This document shows, in pieces, positions 1 to 10,085 of a stretch of 64,000 bases of DNA (position 1 is the stretch's first letter; each line of letters begins with the position of its first letter). The DNA is taken from positions 682,001 through 746,000 of the forward strand of contig OZ025784.1 of the NCBI GenBank assembly GCA_964019425.1, written 5' to 3'. Position numbers and translations under genes: made by a program. The notes beneath the pieces were generated by a model. It saw only the letters and a list, made by a program, of their open reading frames with translations. It was not told the DNA's origin and did not search any database. The DNA is from Flectonema sp. DT1601 (Eukaryota > Euglenozoa > Diplonemea > Diplonemida > Diplonemidae).

Positions 1-72
1 GCGAATTAAATACCAAGTTTTATTAACCCTACTCTAAGAAATAAGCTGAAGCAAGTCTATCTGAATGGCTAC

Positions 73-110
<38 letters not shown>

Positions 111-464
111 AGAAAACCAGTTTCCATTGATGGAATCGAAAGAAAGGATAAAAATCCGTTTGTTTTTTTTTCTTTTTTTTGTTGTTGTTGTTTTTTTTTG
201 AACAATGAAATACATCCAAAAACAGACTGGATAGTGACGACCATTTTATGGAAGAAAAGAAAAAAAAAAGAGACACACGATCGTGTTTTGAAATGTATTT
301 TCTGATATTCGATATAGTGAACGAGGACGTCGACTGCCGTCGTCTCTCTGTTAGTGAAAATGGGTAGAGTTAGTACTCGTAATACGCACGATACAAGCTG
401 ACAAGGTTTACACATCTGTTGTATTATATTTAACAAACAAGGCAAGACAACTCGTTAAATCCTC
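1..464. other. AT-rich intergenic DNA
   Basis: This stretch holds long T and A homopolymers around 79-109 and 160-200 and no convincing coding region. Short open frames here consist largely of Phe/Lys runs from the homopolymers. It lies downstream (3') of the TLC-like gene. Confidence 0.6.
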
Positions 465-1190
465 TCATTCGGTTGCCTGTTGCCGTTTTCTCTCGACTCT
501 CATTTCCGCAATTAGAACAAGTTGTCTGCCAGCAGCGATTCCAAAAGCAGATATCACTAAATACGGAGACAAGGCTAGATGACTGTTTGCAGAATACCAA
601 AATAAAATAGCTAAAAGTAAAATCATGTTTGAAATAGTCATTCCTACCTGATACAGTTGACAAGCAAGAGAACTGCGACCAGCGATGAATGAACAGTAGC
701 TGGCTGAACCTATCTCCACAATTATGGCTGAAAAGGTGCACATTCTAAGTGACTGAACGGGTAAGAAAGAAAGACTAATTGCGATAAACATGACTAGCAG
801 GTGATGAGTCAATAATATAAGGTCAGGGGTATTAAAAAATAATAAGAAATCCTTCGCCATGATACCAAACATCGCACCAAAGACGTGAACATCACACTGA
901 GTACGACTCTCAAACATCAACATTTCAAAACCGACTCCCTCCATCATCAAAATTGATGAATCAACAGAAGCATAAACCAACGCAATCGGAGCCCACGTTC
1001 CAGTTATCCAAGCATTAGCCTTGTAAGCCCAAGGCGGAACAACCTCTTTATAGTGTCGAGGTACCGGCTTTCCCCTACTCACCCAATCTCTTTGAAATGC
1101 AACAGACGCTATAAACGTTGCGATACCAGCGACTACCGCTCCTTCACTAAAAGCTGACTGATATGTAGATGATATCGAAGTGGGTAACAT
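465..1190 (-). CDS. TLC-domain-like polytopic membrane protein
   Basis: A 241-residue protein starting at MLPTSISSTYQ. The frame is open upstream to 1349, but that extension runs through a repeat (two copies of a 'gaaggggttaatttgata'-type sequence), so I use the inner Met. Five to seven hydrophobic segments are visible. The middle has the feel of a TLC (TRAM/LAG1/CLN8) fold: a segment ending in KDFLLFF, then LLTHHLLVMFIAIS with paired histidines, then an acidic residue in the next membrane helix (IIVEIGSASYCSF). TLC proteins are ER/plasma-membrane lipid-sensing or ceramide-synthase-related proteins. The C-terminus is charged (EMRVERKRQQATE). No catalytic ceramide synthase motif is evident, so a TMEM56/TLCD-like role is likelier. 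The family assignment is inferred from pattern only. Confidence 0.55.
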   Translation of the reverse strand: MLPTSISSTYQSAFSEGAVVAGIATFIASVAFQRDWVSRGKPVPRHYKEVVPPWAYKANAWITGTWAPIALVYASVDSSILMMEGVGFEMLMFESRTQCDVHVFGAMFGIMAKDFLLFFNTPDLILLTHHLLVMFIAISLSFLPVQSLRMCTFSAIIVEIGSASYCSFIAGRSSLACQLYQVGMTISNMILLLAILFWYSANSHLALSPYLVISAFGIAAGRQLVLIAEMRVERKRQQATE

Positions 1191-1244
1191 AATTGAGTAA
1201 CGTATTAGACCTTGTGAGAGAGAGTGATGGTTTAATAATTGTAG

Positions 1245-1350
1245 ACAAGACACAAGTTTAGCGTCCCCACATGCCCTGAAGGGGTTAATTTGATACCGCA
1301 TTCTTAAGCTCTGAAGGGGGTAATTTGATACTGCATTTTCAAGCTTCAAG
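1245..1350. repeat. Partial copy of 'taacttgatac' repeat family (R2)
   Basis: Two short direct repeats (ggggttaatttgata and gggggtaatttgata) follow a segment resembling gcgccccatgccctg, which is also found at 14999-15010 in a longer copy of the same family. It lies directly upstream of the TLC-like gene. Confidence 0.4.
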
Positions 1351-1503
1351 GGGGGAAAAAAAAACTACTAAAAAACAATCAATATTTTTAAAAAAATCAA
1401 GACTAAAAAGAACAATACAAAAAAAAAAAAAGAGTGAATAATGTACAAAATTTTATATATCTAAAAAAAGAAAAAAAGTGGAATTTTCTAACAGAAAAAA
1501 AAA

Positions 1504-4431
1504 CTAACTGATACTCATTTTTATTAAATCGACCAGGTAGGCAGTCTTGGCCTGTAATTCTTCGTTTGTTGAGGTAGTCTCTAGAGTGTCTTGAAGAGAA
1601 CGAAGTTGACCCATCACCCAGCTGCTGCTACGAGCGACGTTGCCCAATTCGATGGCGATATTACTGACAGGGACAGGAGGGGCTAAGCGAGCTGGAATAG
1701 AAGCTTCGAGATCGTGGAAAGCATCTCTCAATGAATCAGACTCCAGCATCGCGAGGTCCTTTTCTTGTAGTGCAGAGGCAAGCTTTACTTTAATATCAGT
1801 GTCGTTCTGTGTTAAGTTATCAATGGCTTGTTGTGCTTTTGTGTTTGCTTCCGTCAAAACAATATTCTGAGTCTCCAATGCGTTGATCAGCTCTTCCATT
1901 TCTGAACACTTCCCTATCATACTTTCTAAGTACGTATCTTTCACATTCAATTCCTGACTCAGTCGAGTCTGAACTTCAGCATCAGAAGAAATAGTATCCG
2001 CCTGTGAAGCAGCCTGTCTCTCAAGACTATGAAGGGTTTCTTCCAATGCCAGGCACTCAGATGCTCTTGTCTCCAACATACTATTCTGGTGTGTAATGGT
2101 AATCATTTTTCTTCCATGTTCATCCTTCTCCTCTTGCAGTACATCCGTCAACATCAGCAATCGGGTTACGTTCTCAGACAACTCACTCTTTTCCAATTGC
2201 ATCGTCAAAATCTGCTGTTGTCGAACATCCAGCTCGGTTCCCGCAGATATCATTTTTTCTTCCAATGTGGAAATTGCTTGCCGCAGCATGTCGTTTTCAG
2301 ATTGTAGAGATGCAGTTTCTCGAAGGGCAGAGTCGATCTCAGTATTTAAAGAAGCATGAAGTCTATCGAGATTAGACTGATGAGTGACTCTAATTGAGGA
2401 AATATTTCCGAGAAGCTCATCTCTTTCAAGTTCTAAAGAGGTACTCAACTCCGACAGTCTCAGCTCTGCTTCTGCATACGATGCGAGGGAAGTCTGCTGT
2501 TCTGATACTTTTAATGATAGTTTGCTGTGTTCACATTCTTGAAGTCTAACTTTTCCCTCAACAGATGTCAATGAAAGTGTTTTTTCAAGAAGTTCAGCAT
2601 TCAAACGGTCTAACAAAGTATCCTGTTCAGTTACTCTGGATTCGTATCTGTTGATGTCTGCTTCGAGAAACGTTATTCTGGCTTGGCTTTGAACTTCTCT
2701 CTTGTCAGAAATAGCATCTGATAATCTCTGAACTTCTTCTCGGTATCTTTCAACTGTTTGCGTAACTGAAATCTGAGCAGACTGAATCGGATGAGGAATT
2801 CTCGCTGGTGCTGTAATCACACTTGGTGTGTGGACACCTGTCTGTGCATTTAAAATTTCAGCTAAACGAGTCTCAGCAACAGTCCTCATCATCTGCTCAT
2901 GCTCAACTTTCTTTTTAAAAGAATTTATTATTTCATTCAAATCAGCTATTTCCATGTCGTGTTGAGTCTGAGCTGATTTTAATTTCACCTCCTCGTGTTT
3001 CATCATTTCGGATATGTCTGTCACTCGTAAATTTTTTTCTTGTTCAAGAAGCTGATTTACTTCATTTATTTTATTTTGATAATTACTAAGTGATTTATGA
3101 AGCTCTTCTGTTCTAGACATGTGAGCTTTTGAAGCATCTTTTAAAACATTTTCCTGAGTGTCTTTAAAGTTCATAAGCTCTTCTTGTGATTCTTTTTCTG
3201 ATGTAATTAGCTGGATGTTTATGTCTGAAGTTTTCATTATTTCCTGTTCCTGTTCTAATAATTTATTTTGAAGAATCGAAACTGCTTCGGTCAACTTTTC
3301 ATTCTCTTCTTGCATTGCTTGACTGCTGTTTGCCGACATATCCGCCTCTTGCAAGATTAATTTTATGTGTTGTTTTTGATCACAAATCACTTTCTCAAAA
3401 ACTGCTGCATCTCTGGTGCTGGGAATCGCGTCTGATGTCCTCATCCGCTGAGGCGTTCTATATCTTTCGCTGTTATTTTCTTGACTCGAAAACCATGTTT
3501 TCAACCCTCCATCAACACCAACAGTCCAAATAGTATTACATAATATCGGTTCAGTTCGAATCCCGGTGATGATACCATTTCGATGCCAATTCCCGTCAGG
3601 TGGTGCTATCGAAGATGTAATTGCTCGAGATGAAATTGACAGCAGCTGGATGAAACCTCTTTTATCCATTGCGAGTACTGTGTCGGCGTCGTCAGAAGTT
3701 GGAAGAAGGGTCGACACAGGAGCACTACTGGGAACCTGACCGATAGAGGTAAATGAGAAATCCTCATCGATTCCGTCAATGGTCCAAAAATGGATACCAT
3801 CACCTCCTGCTGACCAGAATTCAGTATTTGATATTAGTAAAAGAGTTAGACAACTCGATTTATGAGCTTTTATTGACGATAAACAACAAGAAGAAGTACT
3901 GGCTATGTTGTACAAGTAAACATGACCATCACTGGTTGAACATAGCAACCCTTTTGGGATCGATAATAGGGACGTGACTCCGCTTCTAATTCCTGAAATC
4001 CTGTTTAAGTGATTTGCTTCTGAATCCCAATGGTGAACTAACCAGTCTTCACTACCTGTGAAGACAGATCCATCGTATGATGAAATTATACAGTTGACAG
4101 TTGCTGTGTGTATTTTTGATTCAGATATAAGTGTCTTTTCAAAGGCATTAAATAAGGCTATCAGTCCGTCGCTGAACCCGATCCATATTTTATCGTGGGT
4201 TACCATCATGCAGTTTGGATAACATCCTTTTTTATAGAATTCATCTTTGTCTTTATTCAACGCCGAGGCTATCTCCTTGCCGTTGCTGCTGTTCGCTATT
4301 CGAATCGAGCCGTCTCTCCCTCCGATCCAAACTTCTGATCGGAATGATGCGACACATCGGGCACCACAGTCAGGGATATCAGTGAGCAGCCCTGGCTCTG
4401 ACAAGGTTCTCATTATTGGTTTACCCGACAT
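1504..4431 (-). CDS. WD40 beta-propeller plus long coiled-coil protein
   Basis: A single-exon 975-residue protein. Residues 1 to about 310 form a WD40-like propeller: repeated blades such as VWIGGRDGSIRIAN, IWIGFSDGLIALFN, VFTGSEDWLVHHWD and LLCSTSDGHVYLYN. From about 345 to 910 it is almost continuous heptad-rich coiled coil (many Glu/Lys/Leu, few prolines), with a short proline-containing break near 535-560. The C-terminal 60 residues are more mixed. No enzyme motif is seen. This architecture is common in cytoskeletal and flagellar/basal body scaffolds of protists, but the exact family is not recognised. The start is supported by a pyrimidine-tract AG nine bases upstream. The gene ends in TAG. 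Its neighbour upstream, at 5041-6345, is another coiled-coil protein. Confidence 0.85.
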   Translation of the reverse strand: MSGKPIMRTLSEPGLLTDIPDCGARCVASFRSEVWIGGRDGSIRIANSSNGKEIASALNKDKDEFYKKGCYPNCMMVTHDKIWIGFSDGLIALFNAFEKTLISESKIHTATVNCIISSYDGSVFTGSEDWLVHHWDSEANHLNRISGIRSGVTSLLSIPKGLLCSTSDGHVYLYNIASTSSCCLSSIKAHKSSCLTLLLISNTEFWSAGGDGIHFWTIDGIDEDFSFTSIGQVPSSAPVSTLLPTSDDADTVLAMDKRGFIQLLSISSRAITSSIAPPDGNWHRNGIITGIRTEPILCNTIWTVGVDGGLKTWFSSQENNSERYRTPQRMRTSDAIPSTRDAAVFEKVICDQKQHIKLILQEADMSANSSQAMQEENEKLTEAVSILQNKLLEQEQEIMKTSDINIQLITSEKESQEELMNFKDTQENVLKDASKAHMSRTEELHKSLSNYQNKINEVNQLLEQEKNLRVTDISEMMKHEEVKLKSAQTQHDMEIADLNEIINSFKKKVEHEQMMRTVAETRLAEILNAQTGVHTPSVITAPARIPHPIQSAQISVTQTVERYREEVQRLSDAISDKREVQSQARITFLEADINRYESRVTEQDTLLDRLNAELLEKTLSLTSVEGKVRLQECEHSKLSLKVSEQQTSLASYAEAELRLSELSTSLELERDELLGNISSIRVTHQSNLDRLHASLNTEIDSALRETASLQSENDMLRQAISTLEEKMISAGTELDVRQQQILTMQLEKSELSENVTRLLMLTDVLQEEKDEHGRKMITITHQNSMLETRASECLALEETLHSLERQAASQADTISSDAEVQTRLSQELNVKDTYLESMIGKCSEMEELINALETQNIVLTEANTKAQQAIDNLTQNDTDIKVKLASALQEKDLAMLESDSLRDAFHDLEASIPARLAPPVPVSNIAIELGNVARSSSWVMGQLRSLQDTLETTSTNEELQAKTAYLVDLIKMSIS

Positions 4432-4440
4432 GAGACAGTA

Positions 4441-4457
4441 CTGTGTGGGATAGAAAG
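4441..4457 (-). promoter_or_regulatory. 3' splice acceptor-like site before the WD40 start codon
   Basis: On the minus strand the sequence ctttctatcccacacag ends nine bases before the ATG at 4431. It looks like a cis or spliced-leader acceptor. Confidence 0.5.
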
Positions 4458-4857
4458 AATTTGAATTTTATTTTTTTTGTTTTTTTTGAAAAACAAAAAA
4501 AAGGGAAACAATCTATCATAAAGAATATCTAATTTATAAAAATGTTTTTTTCATTTTTTTCTTTTCAATCTAATTTCTTATAAGTTGTCACAAAAAAATA
4601 AAAAAATCAAAGCAATTGAGGGCACAGTTAGGCCCATTTCTTTTTTTTTTTTTCCTTTTTTTTTTCCCCATGTCCTCCTAAGAGAGCGAAAGAGGGGAAA
4701 AAAAAAAAAAAATAGAACAACCAAAAGACGGTTTATATTTGACAGCAAATAACAAATAATAACATCACAAGAAATAAAGCGTTCGTTGGCTTTCTATTGG
4801 AAGTCGAACTGTTTTGTTTGTTTTGTTTTGTTTAAATTGATTAGCGTCCCGTCAATT

Positions 4858-5010
4858 AAAAAACCATTCAAGATAAAAGCCTTTTTTTTTTTTTTTTTTT
4901 CGTTGAACGCACAGGATAAATCATGACCATAAGAAATATCGGTTTTCAATCTGAATAAACGGCTTCTTCTCCGACTACGTCGGTACAAAAAAAAAAAAAA
5001 AAAAAAAAAA
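4858..5010 (+). repeat. SINE-like/foldback element, copy a
   Basis: It begins aaaccattcaagataaaagcc, contains a T tract and a cgttgaacgca block, and ends ttctccgactacgtcggtac followed by a long A run. The same ends are seen at 25985, 31711 and 32426. The near-terminal sequences CATTCAGAT and ATCTGAATA are inverted, and the end carries a ccgac-tac-gtcgg hairpin. It lies between two genes. Confidence 0.65.
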
Positions 5011-5040
5011 AGAAGTACATCACATACCAATAGAACCTTT

Positions 5041-6345
5041 CTAAAACTCCGCATGAGACAATCGAAGGGGACTAAACGTGAGATCCATAAACGAAGATGT
5101 CTTCGGAGGAGGTGCCATACTTTTAGATTTAACTTCCTGGTAGCGATCATGTCGAGACTCATTCTCAACATCTTTTTTACTTCTACTACCCGGCGTGTGT
5201 GTATTAGTTATGTCCTGAGGAACTGCTATTGACCTGGCACGAGATTTACTTTTTCCAAAACGACGAACACAAGAAACCTTTATATCAGATGGAGGAGTTG
5301 CTCTGGGAGCTGCTCTTTCAGTCTTCTTTGGTGGTGTTTCTGTTTTCTGTGGAGGGGTGCTCATGTCAACTCGACGACGCCTACGACGAAATACAAACAC
5401 AGAACTAGAATCATCTTTAGTCTTATCAGTTTTTAATTCTCTCTCAACAGATGAATCAACCTTTGAAGCTTTACGAGAAGGAACATCATCCTGACGCTTT
5501 GCCTTTCTGCGTTCGTTTTCTTTCTTAAGACCCAAAGGCGATTGAGGAAGTGGTAAGATCGGACTGGATTCTCGCATGACGTTCATTATGCTTTTCTTTT
5601 GAGTTTCAAGTCTACTTTGGATGAGTCGTTTGTGTGATTTAGCTCTCTGAGCTTCTTGTTCCAAATCCTTTATACGTTGTTTTAGTTTTAGTACATCTTC
5701 ACGTTCTCTCGTTGCTTCGATCTCTTGGTTTTCCCTTTGGAAATCTTCGCGAATTTCCTTCTTTTCTTTTTCAAATTCCCTCTGCATGTCCTTTTTTAAC
5801 TTTTCAAAACTCTTTTCAGCCGCACGTTTTTCTTTGTTGAATTCAGTAGTAGTTTTCCTTTTTTGCTTCGTGAATTCTTTTTTTTCTTCTTCGAATTTTC
5901 TCTCCAAGGAATCACGTTCAGACAAGAGAGTCTTGACCTTGTCTTTGTATACTTGGATGTCTGCCTCAGATGTTTTTCGGGTTTCACGACGAGCTAACTC
6001 CTGAGTGAGAGAATCATTATCGCAGACTATGGCTGTGTACTTCTTGTGTAAGTCAGATAATGTTGTTTTAGTGTCCTCTTCATATTCGGTAAACTGTTGT
6101 GCCATTTGTCGTATTAGGTCTTCTCTTTCTTCTATCTTTTCAGAACAGCTGCGCTCATATGATTTTATTATGTCTTCCGCCTCCGACATAGTTTTCTTCT
6201 CTTTCTTCTCCAGTTCTTCTCCTCTTGCTGCTATTTTCTTACCACCTTCAAGCACATCTTCGAGGGAGATTTTCAACTTTTGGAGTTGTTTTTCGATTTC
6301 CTCCTCAGGACAGATTGGTGCTGAGCTCTTCTTCTTCGGCGCCAT
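5041..6345 (-). CDS. Basic coiled-coil protein, function unknown
   Basis: A single-exon 434-residue protein. Residues about 20-265 are a highly charged coiled coil (Glu/Lys/Arg, heptads). The rest is low-complexity and basic, with Ser/Thr-Pro sites (SPILPLPQSPLG, PPQKTETPPKKTE), a run of arginines (FVFRRRRRRVD) that could act as a nuclear signal, and a C-terminus MDLTFSPLRLSHAEF. The pattern suits a nuclear or centrosome/kinetochore-type scaffold with CDK-like phosphosites, but no family is recognised. A textbook acceptor (T run then ccag) lies 16 bases upstream of the ATG. The stop is TAG. The SINE-like element a lies just beyond its 3' end. Confidence 0.8.
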   Translation of the reverse strand: MAPKKKSSAPICPEEEIEKQLQKLKISLEDVLEGGKKIAARGEELEKKEKKTMSEAEDIIKSYERSCSEKIEEREDLIRQMAQQFTEYEEDTKTTLSDLHKKYTAIVCDNDSLTQELARRETRKTSEADIQVYKDKVKTLLSERDSLERKFEEEKKEFTKQKRKTTTEFNKEKRAAEKSFEKLKKDMQREFEKEKKEIREDFQRENQEIEATREREDVLKLKQRIKDLEQEAQRAKSHKRLIQSRLETQKKSIMNVMRESSPILPLPQSPLGLKKENERRKAKRQDDVPSRKASKVDSSVERELKTDKTKDDSSSVFVFRRRRRRVDMSTPPQKTETPPKKTERAAPRATPPSDIKVSCVRRFGKSKSRARSIAVPQDITNTHTPGSRSKKDVENESRHDRYQEVKSKSMAPPPKTSSFMDLTFSPLRLSHAEF

Positions 6346-6709
6346 GGTGCTGCACCACCTTCTGGAAAAAAAAAGTGAATTAAAAGAATATTGAAAACAA
6401 CTTGAGTCGTGAATGTCTCAGTCCCCTAAATATAAAAAAAAATAATTTACAAAATCATCACATGTTCAGACAAGCAACTCAGAAGTTAAGCTACACACTA
6501 GCAAAGGGAAAACTTCAGTAATTTTATTTTTTTTAACTTCAATTTTTAGTCCTCAAATAGGGTATTCTAAGTAAATGAGGAGTTAAAAAAAAAAAATAAA
6601 GAATAAAAAACACACTAATAATTCGGGGTTAGTATTTAAAAATAATAAGACTGAAATTAAACCTACAATATAATTTATTAACAGGCAACGCGTTTACTAA
6701 AAAAAGGAA
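6346..6709. other. Intergenic DNA between SEM1 and the coiled-coil gene
   Basis: AT-rich with short homopolymers. Apart from the acceptor-like site at its left edge I see nothing coding or repeated. Confidence 0.6.
6362..6380 (-). promoter_or_regulatory. 3' splice acceptor-like site before the coiled-coil gene
   Basis: On the minus strand a T-rich tract ends tttttttttccag, 16 bases before the ATG at 6345. Confidence 0.55.
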
Positions 6710-7241
6710 CTACTTGTTTGCTGACAGGCGGGTAGATATATGTTGGAAAGTATCTTCCTTATCCTGTTTGTGTGTTTGTTTGTATTAACAACTAGTATAG
6801 ATGTAAAGCTACACGATGTCAAAAAAAAAACTCGATTTCAACAGAGCACAGACTGACATCGTGGTGCTACGCACCGAAAAAATCGGTACCGTAGCAGAAG
6901 AACGAGACCGGGGAACGAGGGGTATATTGTATCAGGATTGATACAGTTGACTAACCAGGGACTCGAGAACAAGAGACTGACCTAACAGCATAAGGAAGTG
7001 TCACATCATCCGACCTAACAGGCTGGGTGACGACAATAAAAAAGAGAGATGTGACGCATACCTCGTCTTCCCAATCCTCTTCCCATTCCTTGGCGGTGTC
7101 TTCCTCGACAACTGACCCGCTCAACTGACGTTGAGGGAGGTCATCACAAAGTTCAAACTGCTGAAATTCCTCAAAATCATCCTTGTCTTCATCATAGAAT
7201 GAACTCCATGGCTCATCTCCTTTCTGTGCTGACTTCGTCAT
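6710..7241 (-). CDS. SEM1: SEM1/DSS1 26S proteasome lid subunit (two exons)
   Basis: Exon 1 is 7241-7062 and exon 2 is 6763-6710, separated by a 298-bp GT-AG intron (donor GAG|GTATGC, acceptor AAACAG|GAT, phase 0). The spliced product is 76 residues. It contains an acidic stretch DKDDFEEFQQF, then KEWEEDWEDE, then exon 2 supplying DKEDTFQHISTRLSANK and a TAG stop. The two acidic Trp/Phe clusters followed by a short amphipathic tail are the DSS1/SEM1 signature (family length about 70). Known SEM1 proteins stabilise the proteasome lid, BRCA2-type and TREX-2 complexes. The unspliced frame would run into unrelated sequence after WEDE, which supports the splice. The intron contains an inverted repeat near 6868-6900. 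Confidence 0.85.
6764..7061 (-). other. SEM1 intron with internal hairpin
   Basis: A GT-AG intron of 298 bp. Around 6868-6897 the plus strand reads gtgctacgcaccga then, a few bases on, tcggtaccgtagca, an imperfect inverted repeat able to fold. Confidence 0.6.
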
Positions 7242-8029
7242 GTTGAAGGAACTCGTTGCTGATGTGATTAATGAGATTTATAGTCTTTGTCAAAGTATCT
7301 AAGAAATAAGAAAGTACCATGTCAAGAGCTTGTTACCGTAAAAATAAAGGCATCGGCGATTCACAAAAACATACAAATTGGAAATTAGAATTATCTTGTG
7401 CTTTGTTTTTGTACAAGAGATCAGATCATTTGAAAAAGTTTGAAAAAAAGAAATTTTCTTTTAATTTTTTTTCCCGCCGTAGGACACAGCAAAGAGTAAT
7501 CGTAGAAAAGAAATACACAAATCAATACTTCATATTTATTTTATTTATTTATTTATTTATTTACGAAGCCTAGGAAGCCAAAAGCCAGGAAAAGCTCACA
7601 GAGTAACAGTTATATCGCTACCAGCAACATATATAACACAAGAAAACCCAATAAAGGGAAACGTATTATCACTTTACAAAACTAGTCTTCAAGAAGATGA
7701 GAAACAAACGAAAACCCCAATAGTGAGCCCACAGTCTATATGCGTGCGGGTAGTTGCACATACGTCTGAAGGACAGAAGAAAGTTGTCTTATTGGACACC
7801 CCCTAGGAAAAAATAGTGTAAAACACATTTCAAAGAGAAATGATTTTTTTTTTTTTCTTTTCCTTATGTTCTTTTGAAAAAATCCCTTAGAAAATGATTG
7901 CAAAAAAAAAAAAAGAAATTTTATTTTTAAAACGAAGGCGCTCAGATTAGCCTCTATATTTCGTTGAAACGGAGACAGGAAAAAAAAACCCCCCATCAAA
8001 ATGATGTTTCAGTGATTCTAACTTTCATC
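7242..8029. other. Intergenic DNA with repeat fragments
   Basis: It contains a ttat-tttatt run at 7533-7562 followed by acgaagcctagga (also at 31019-31031), and a gggtagttgcaca block at 7749 (also near 12369). Homopolymers dominate the rest. No gene is seen. Confidence 0.55.
7533..7620 (+). repeat. Dispersed repeat R4 (tttatt run plus acgaagcctagga)
   Basis: Shares the TTTA-rich run and acgaagcctagga with 30994-31080. The core also resembles atacgaagcctacggga in the 3' untranslated regions of LINE A and LINE B, so it could be a LINE-tail-related sequence. This is weak evidence. Confidence 0.35.
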
Positions 8030-9046
8030 TTATTCAGTGTTAACAACTAGGTCTGCTTTCTCATCATCTTCACAACTTTCTGAATCAAACTCTTCCATTT
8101 TACTAACAGACTTAGCGAGACTATATGCCCTCATATTAAAAGAGAAACATCCGAGTAATACAATAACAGTACCAACAACTGACACAGCTGAAGGATAATA
8201 ACTGTGAATTATCATATCAGCAACCACAGTCATTGGCACTAATAAAATCGTAGAGACCGACGTAAAGGTTGGATCGGTAAGATGCATGCATACAATAAGA
8301 GATAAAGTATACATCGCGTCTAAGACTCCGATTCCAATGGTGTTTCTGAGTACGTCAATGGGGGGGAATGTGAGGTTTTTATTTGTGAAGAGAGTCCATG
8401 CTAAGACACTGAGGGGTCCCCAGAGAACAATCCAAAGACCGATGCAGCCACAGAATCTCAAACTCGTAAGCATCGGGTTTTCATCATTAGGATCAGAGAT
8501 GTATTTCTTAATAAAAATTTGAAAAATCGCAAAAACGATAACAGAAGCGAACAGATCAACATATCCCACATATGATTTATGGATTCCTTCTTCTTTTTTC
8601 TCTGTTGAAGCAACAGCAACAACAACCGATCCGCACACTGCCAATGTCAACGAAGCAAGTTTTCTTACATCTATAAGCTCACCAAGAAAAATTATAGAAA
8701 GAAGATAAACCCAACCAGTACAAGTTCTGTATATAGCGCTGTTAGACCCGTCTGTGGTTTGATTTAAAGAATAATACCACGAATCACGACAAGCTAACGA
8801 GAGTATCGAAGCTATTGAACTGGTCTTTAGTGTGTACCCCCAGCTGTGGTAGCTGTTTATATTTTTAAACCAACACCAACACCAATACGGTGCCAGTAGA
8901 TATATATAACTCCCTCCCACAACAGTTGAAATCACAATGGGGTTGTCGTAGTTGTTTTCACTGCCTTGCAATGCTTCCGACATCACTAAGGTACAACTAT
9001 TGAATGAGAGGACGCAAATGATGACGAGATACCATTTTCGATCCAT
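8030..9046 (-). CDS. SLC35F/EamA-type drug-metabolite superfamily transporter
   Basis: A 338-residue polytopic protein. It starts with a hydrophobic segment (WYLVIICVLSFNSCTLVM) and has roughly nine to ten membrane helices. The two-repeat DMT layout is recognisable: a helix pair ending in a small-residue-rich segment (VYLLSIIFLGE then LASLTLAVCGSVVVAVAS), and the second repeat with GVLDAMYTLSLIVCM, STILLVPMTVVADM and VGTVIVLLGCFSFN. This spacing fits SLC35F-like/EamA carriers of Golgi, vacuole or plasma membrane. The substrate cannot be told. The cytosolic C-terminus is acidic (EEFDSESCEDDEKAD). The ATG follows a pyrimidine-tract AG by one base. Confidence 0.75.
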   Translation of the reverse strand: MDRKWYLVIICVLSFNSCTLVMSEALQGSENNYDNPIVISTVVGGSYIYLLAPYWCWCWFKNINSYHSWGYTLKTSSIASILSLACRDSWYYSLNQTTDGSNSAIYRTCTGWVYLLSIIFLGELIDVRKLASLTLAVCGSVVVAVASTEKKEEGIHKSYVGYVDLFASVIVFAIFQIFIKKYISDPNDENPMLTSLRFCGCIGLWIVLWGPLSVLAWTLFTNKNLTFPPIDVLRNTIGIGVLDAMYTLSLIVCMHLTDPTFTSVSTILLVPMTVVADMIIHSYYPSAVSVVGTVIVLLGCFSFNMRAYSLAKSVSKMEEFDSESCEDDEKADLVVNTE

Positions 9047-9634
9047 CCTGTGTGTGTGTTGTATGAGAGAGAGACATTAAAAAAAGTTGACACATTTTCT
9101 TTTCTATGAACGTTACATAAAAGAGAAAAAAAACACAATTGCTCTGCTATTCCATTTTCGACATCGCTAGGCCTTCATTTAGTAAGTTGTAAGGTACTTC
9201 TTTCCAGTTTATAAATCAGATTTATCAATTGTCTACTGTGAAAGGTTAGATAGAATAGAATATTATTAAACCTCCTCCTCCTGCGCAGAACTTTGACACA
9301 TAATTGTTATTCTCCTGTACGTAAATAATATATTCCTGATGCTAAACTCTTAAAACCCAGAAACAAAAAAAAAAGAGGGTGGGGGAAAGAGAAGATCCCA
9401 ACGCCTACAAACAATGGTTTGAAAGCAGTTAAGCTGTAAGATGAACGGGAAAAAAAAAAAAGAAAAAGAGAGAGTCTGATATGGGGATAAGTACTGTTAT
9501 TTTTTTTTTTTTTCCTACTTAAATCTTGACTTTACTATAGAACCTTTTTTTTTTTCTTTTTTTTTTTTTTTTGATGCAAAGAGCAGCGTATTTTGGGGCC
9601 ATACATCGCCCATAGTCTTGGGGATTTTTTTTTT
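9047..9634. other. Intergenic DNA, homopolymer-rich
   Basis: Besides the acceptor-like site it shows only A/T tracts (for example 9551-9572) and no coding signal. Confidence 0.6.
9048..9075 (-). promoter_or_regulatory. 3' splice acceptor-like site one base before the transporter ATG
   Basis: On the minus strand tctctctctcatacaacaca continues to cacag, then a single g and the ATG. A one-base leader would be unusable on its own, which suggests leader sequence is added by splicing. Confidence 0.5.
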
Positions 9635-9824
9635 CTAAGGCGATCCTAAACTTGCCAGCTCAAGTCGGAGGGGGAAATGATGTGCTCTATGGGGCTTAGC
9701 TGACACACAGGCTGACAAGATTACAGGGCAGGATAGATATACAGTAACACGATTTACAGGATACAAGTCGGCTTTACTTACCAGAGGCAAGTCAAAGAGC
9801 CAGCCGGAATTCTGATAAGACATC

Positions 9825-9954
9825 CACACGCTTGACTGACAATACGCAGTCAGACATTCCTCGCCCATCAGCATCTCTGGAAGACTTGTCTTCAGGACGG
9901 AGAATACTCGTTCAGCCTCAATCGATATCACTGGTAGTAAACAGGATATTCGCA
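9825..9954 (-). pseudogene. hAT-type transposase C-terminal scrap
   Basis: The minus-strand translation contains LLPVISIEAERVFSVLKTSL followed by GEECLTAYCQSSVW. This resembles the hAT dimerisation region (P-x-S-x-x-x-E-R-x-F-S-x-L-K, then E-E-x-L). A stop lies immediately upstream and the similarity fades downstream, so it is a DNA-transposon remnant, not a gene. Confidence 0.4.
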
Positions 9955-10085
9955 CTTAGTGCCTTCATACCGCTAAGAGCCTAACCTGTGTCTGACAGGA
10001 GGGAGTGTGTTGTGATATTGTGTAGCAGCTTCTACTTGAGCAGTACTGAAAAAACAAAAAAAAACTGCCAGATTTTTTTTTTTGG

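Noticed and set aside
1-445. Phe-rich frames at the left edge
   Set aside because: They are translations of T and A homopolymers without other coding character.
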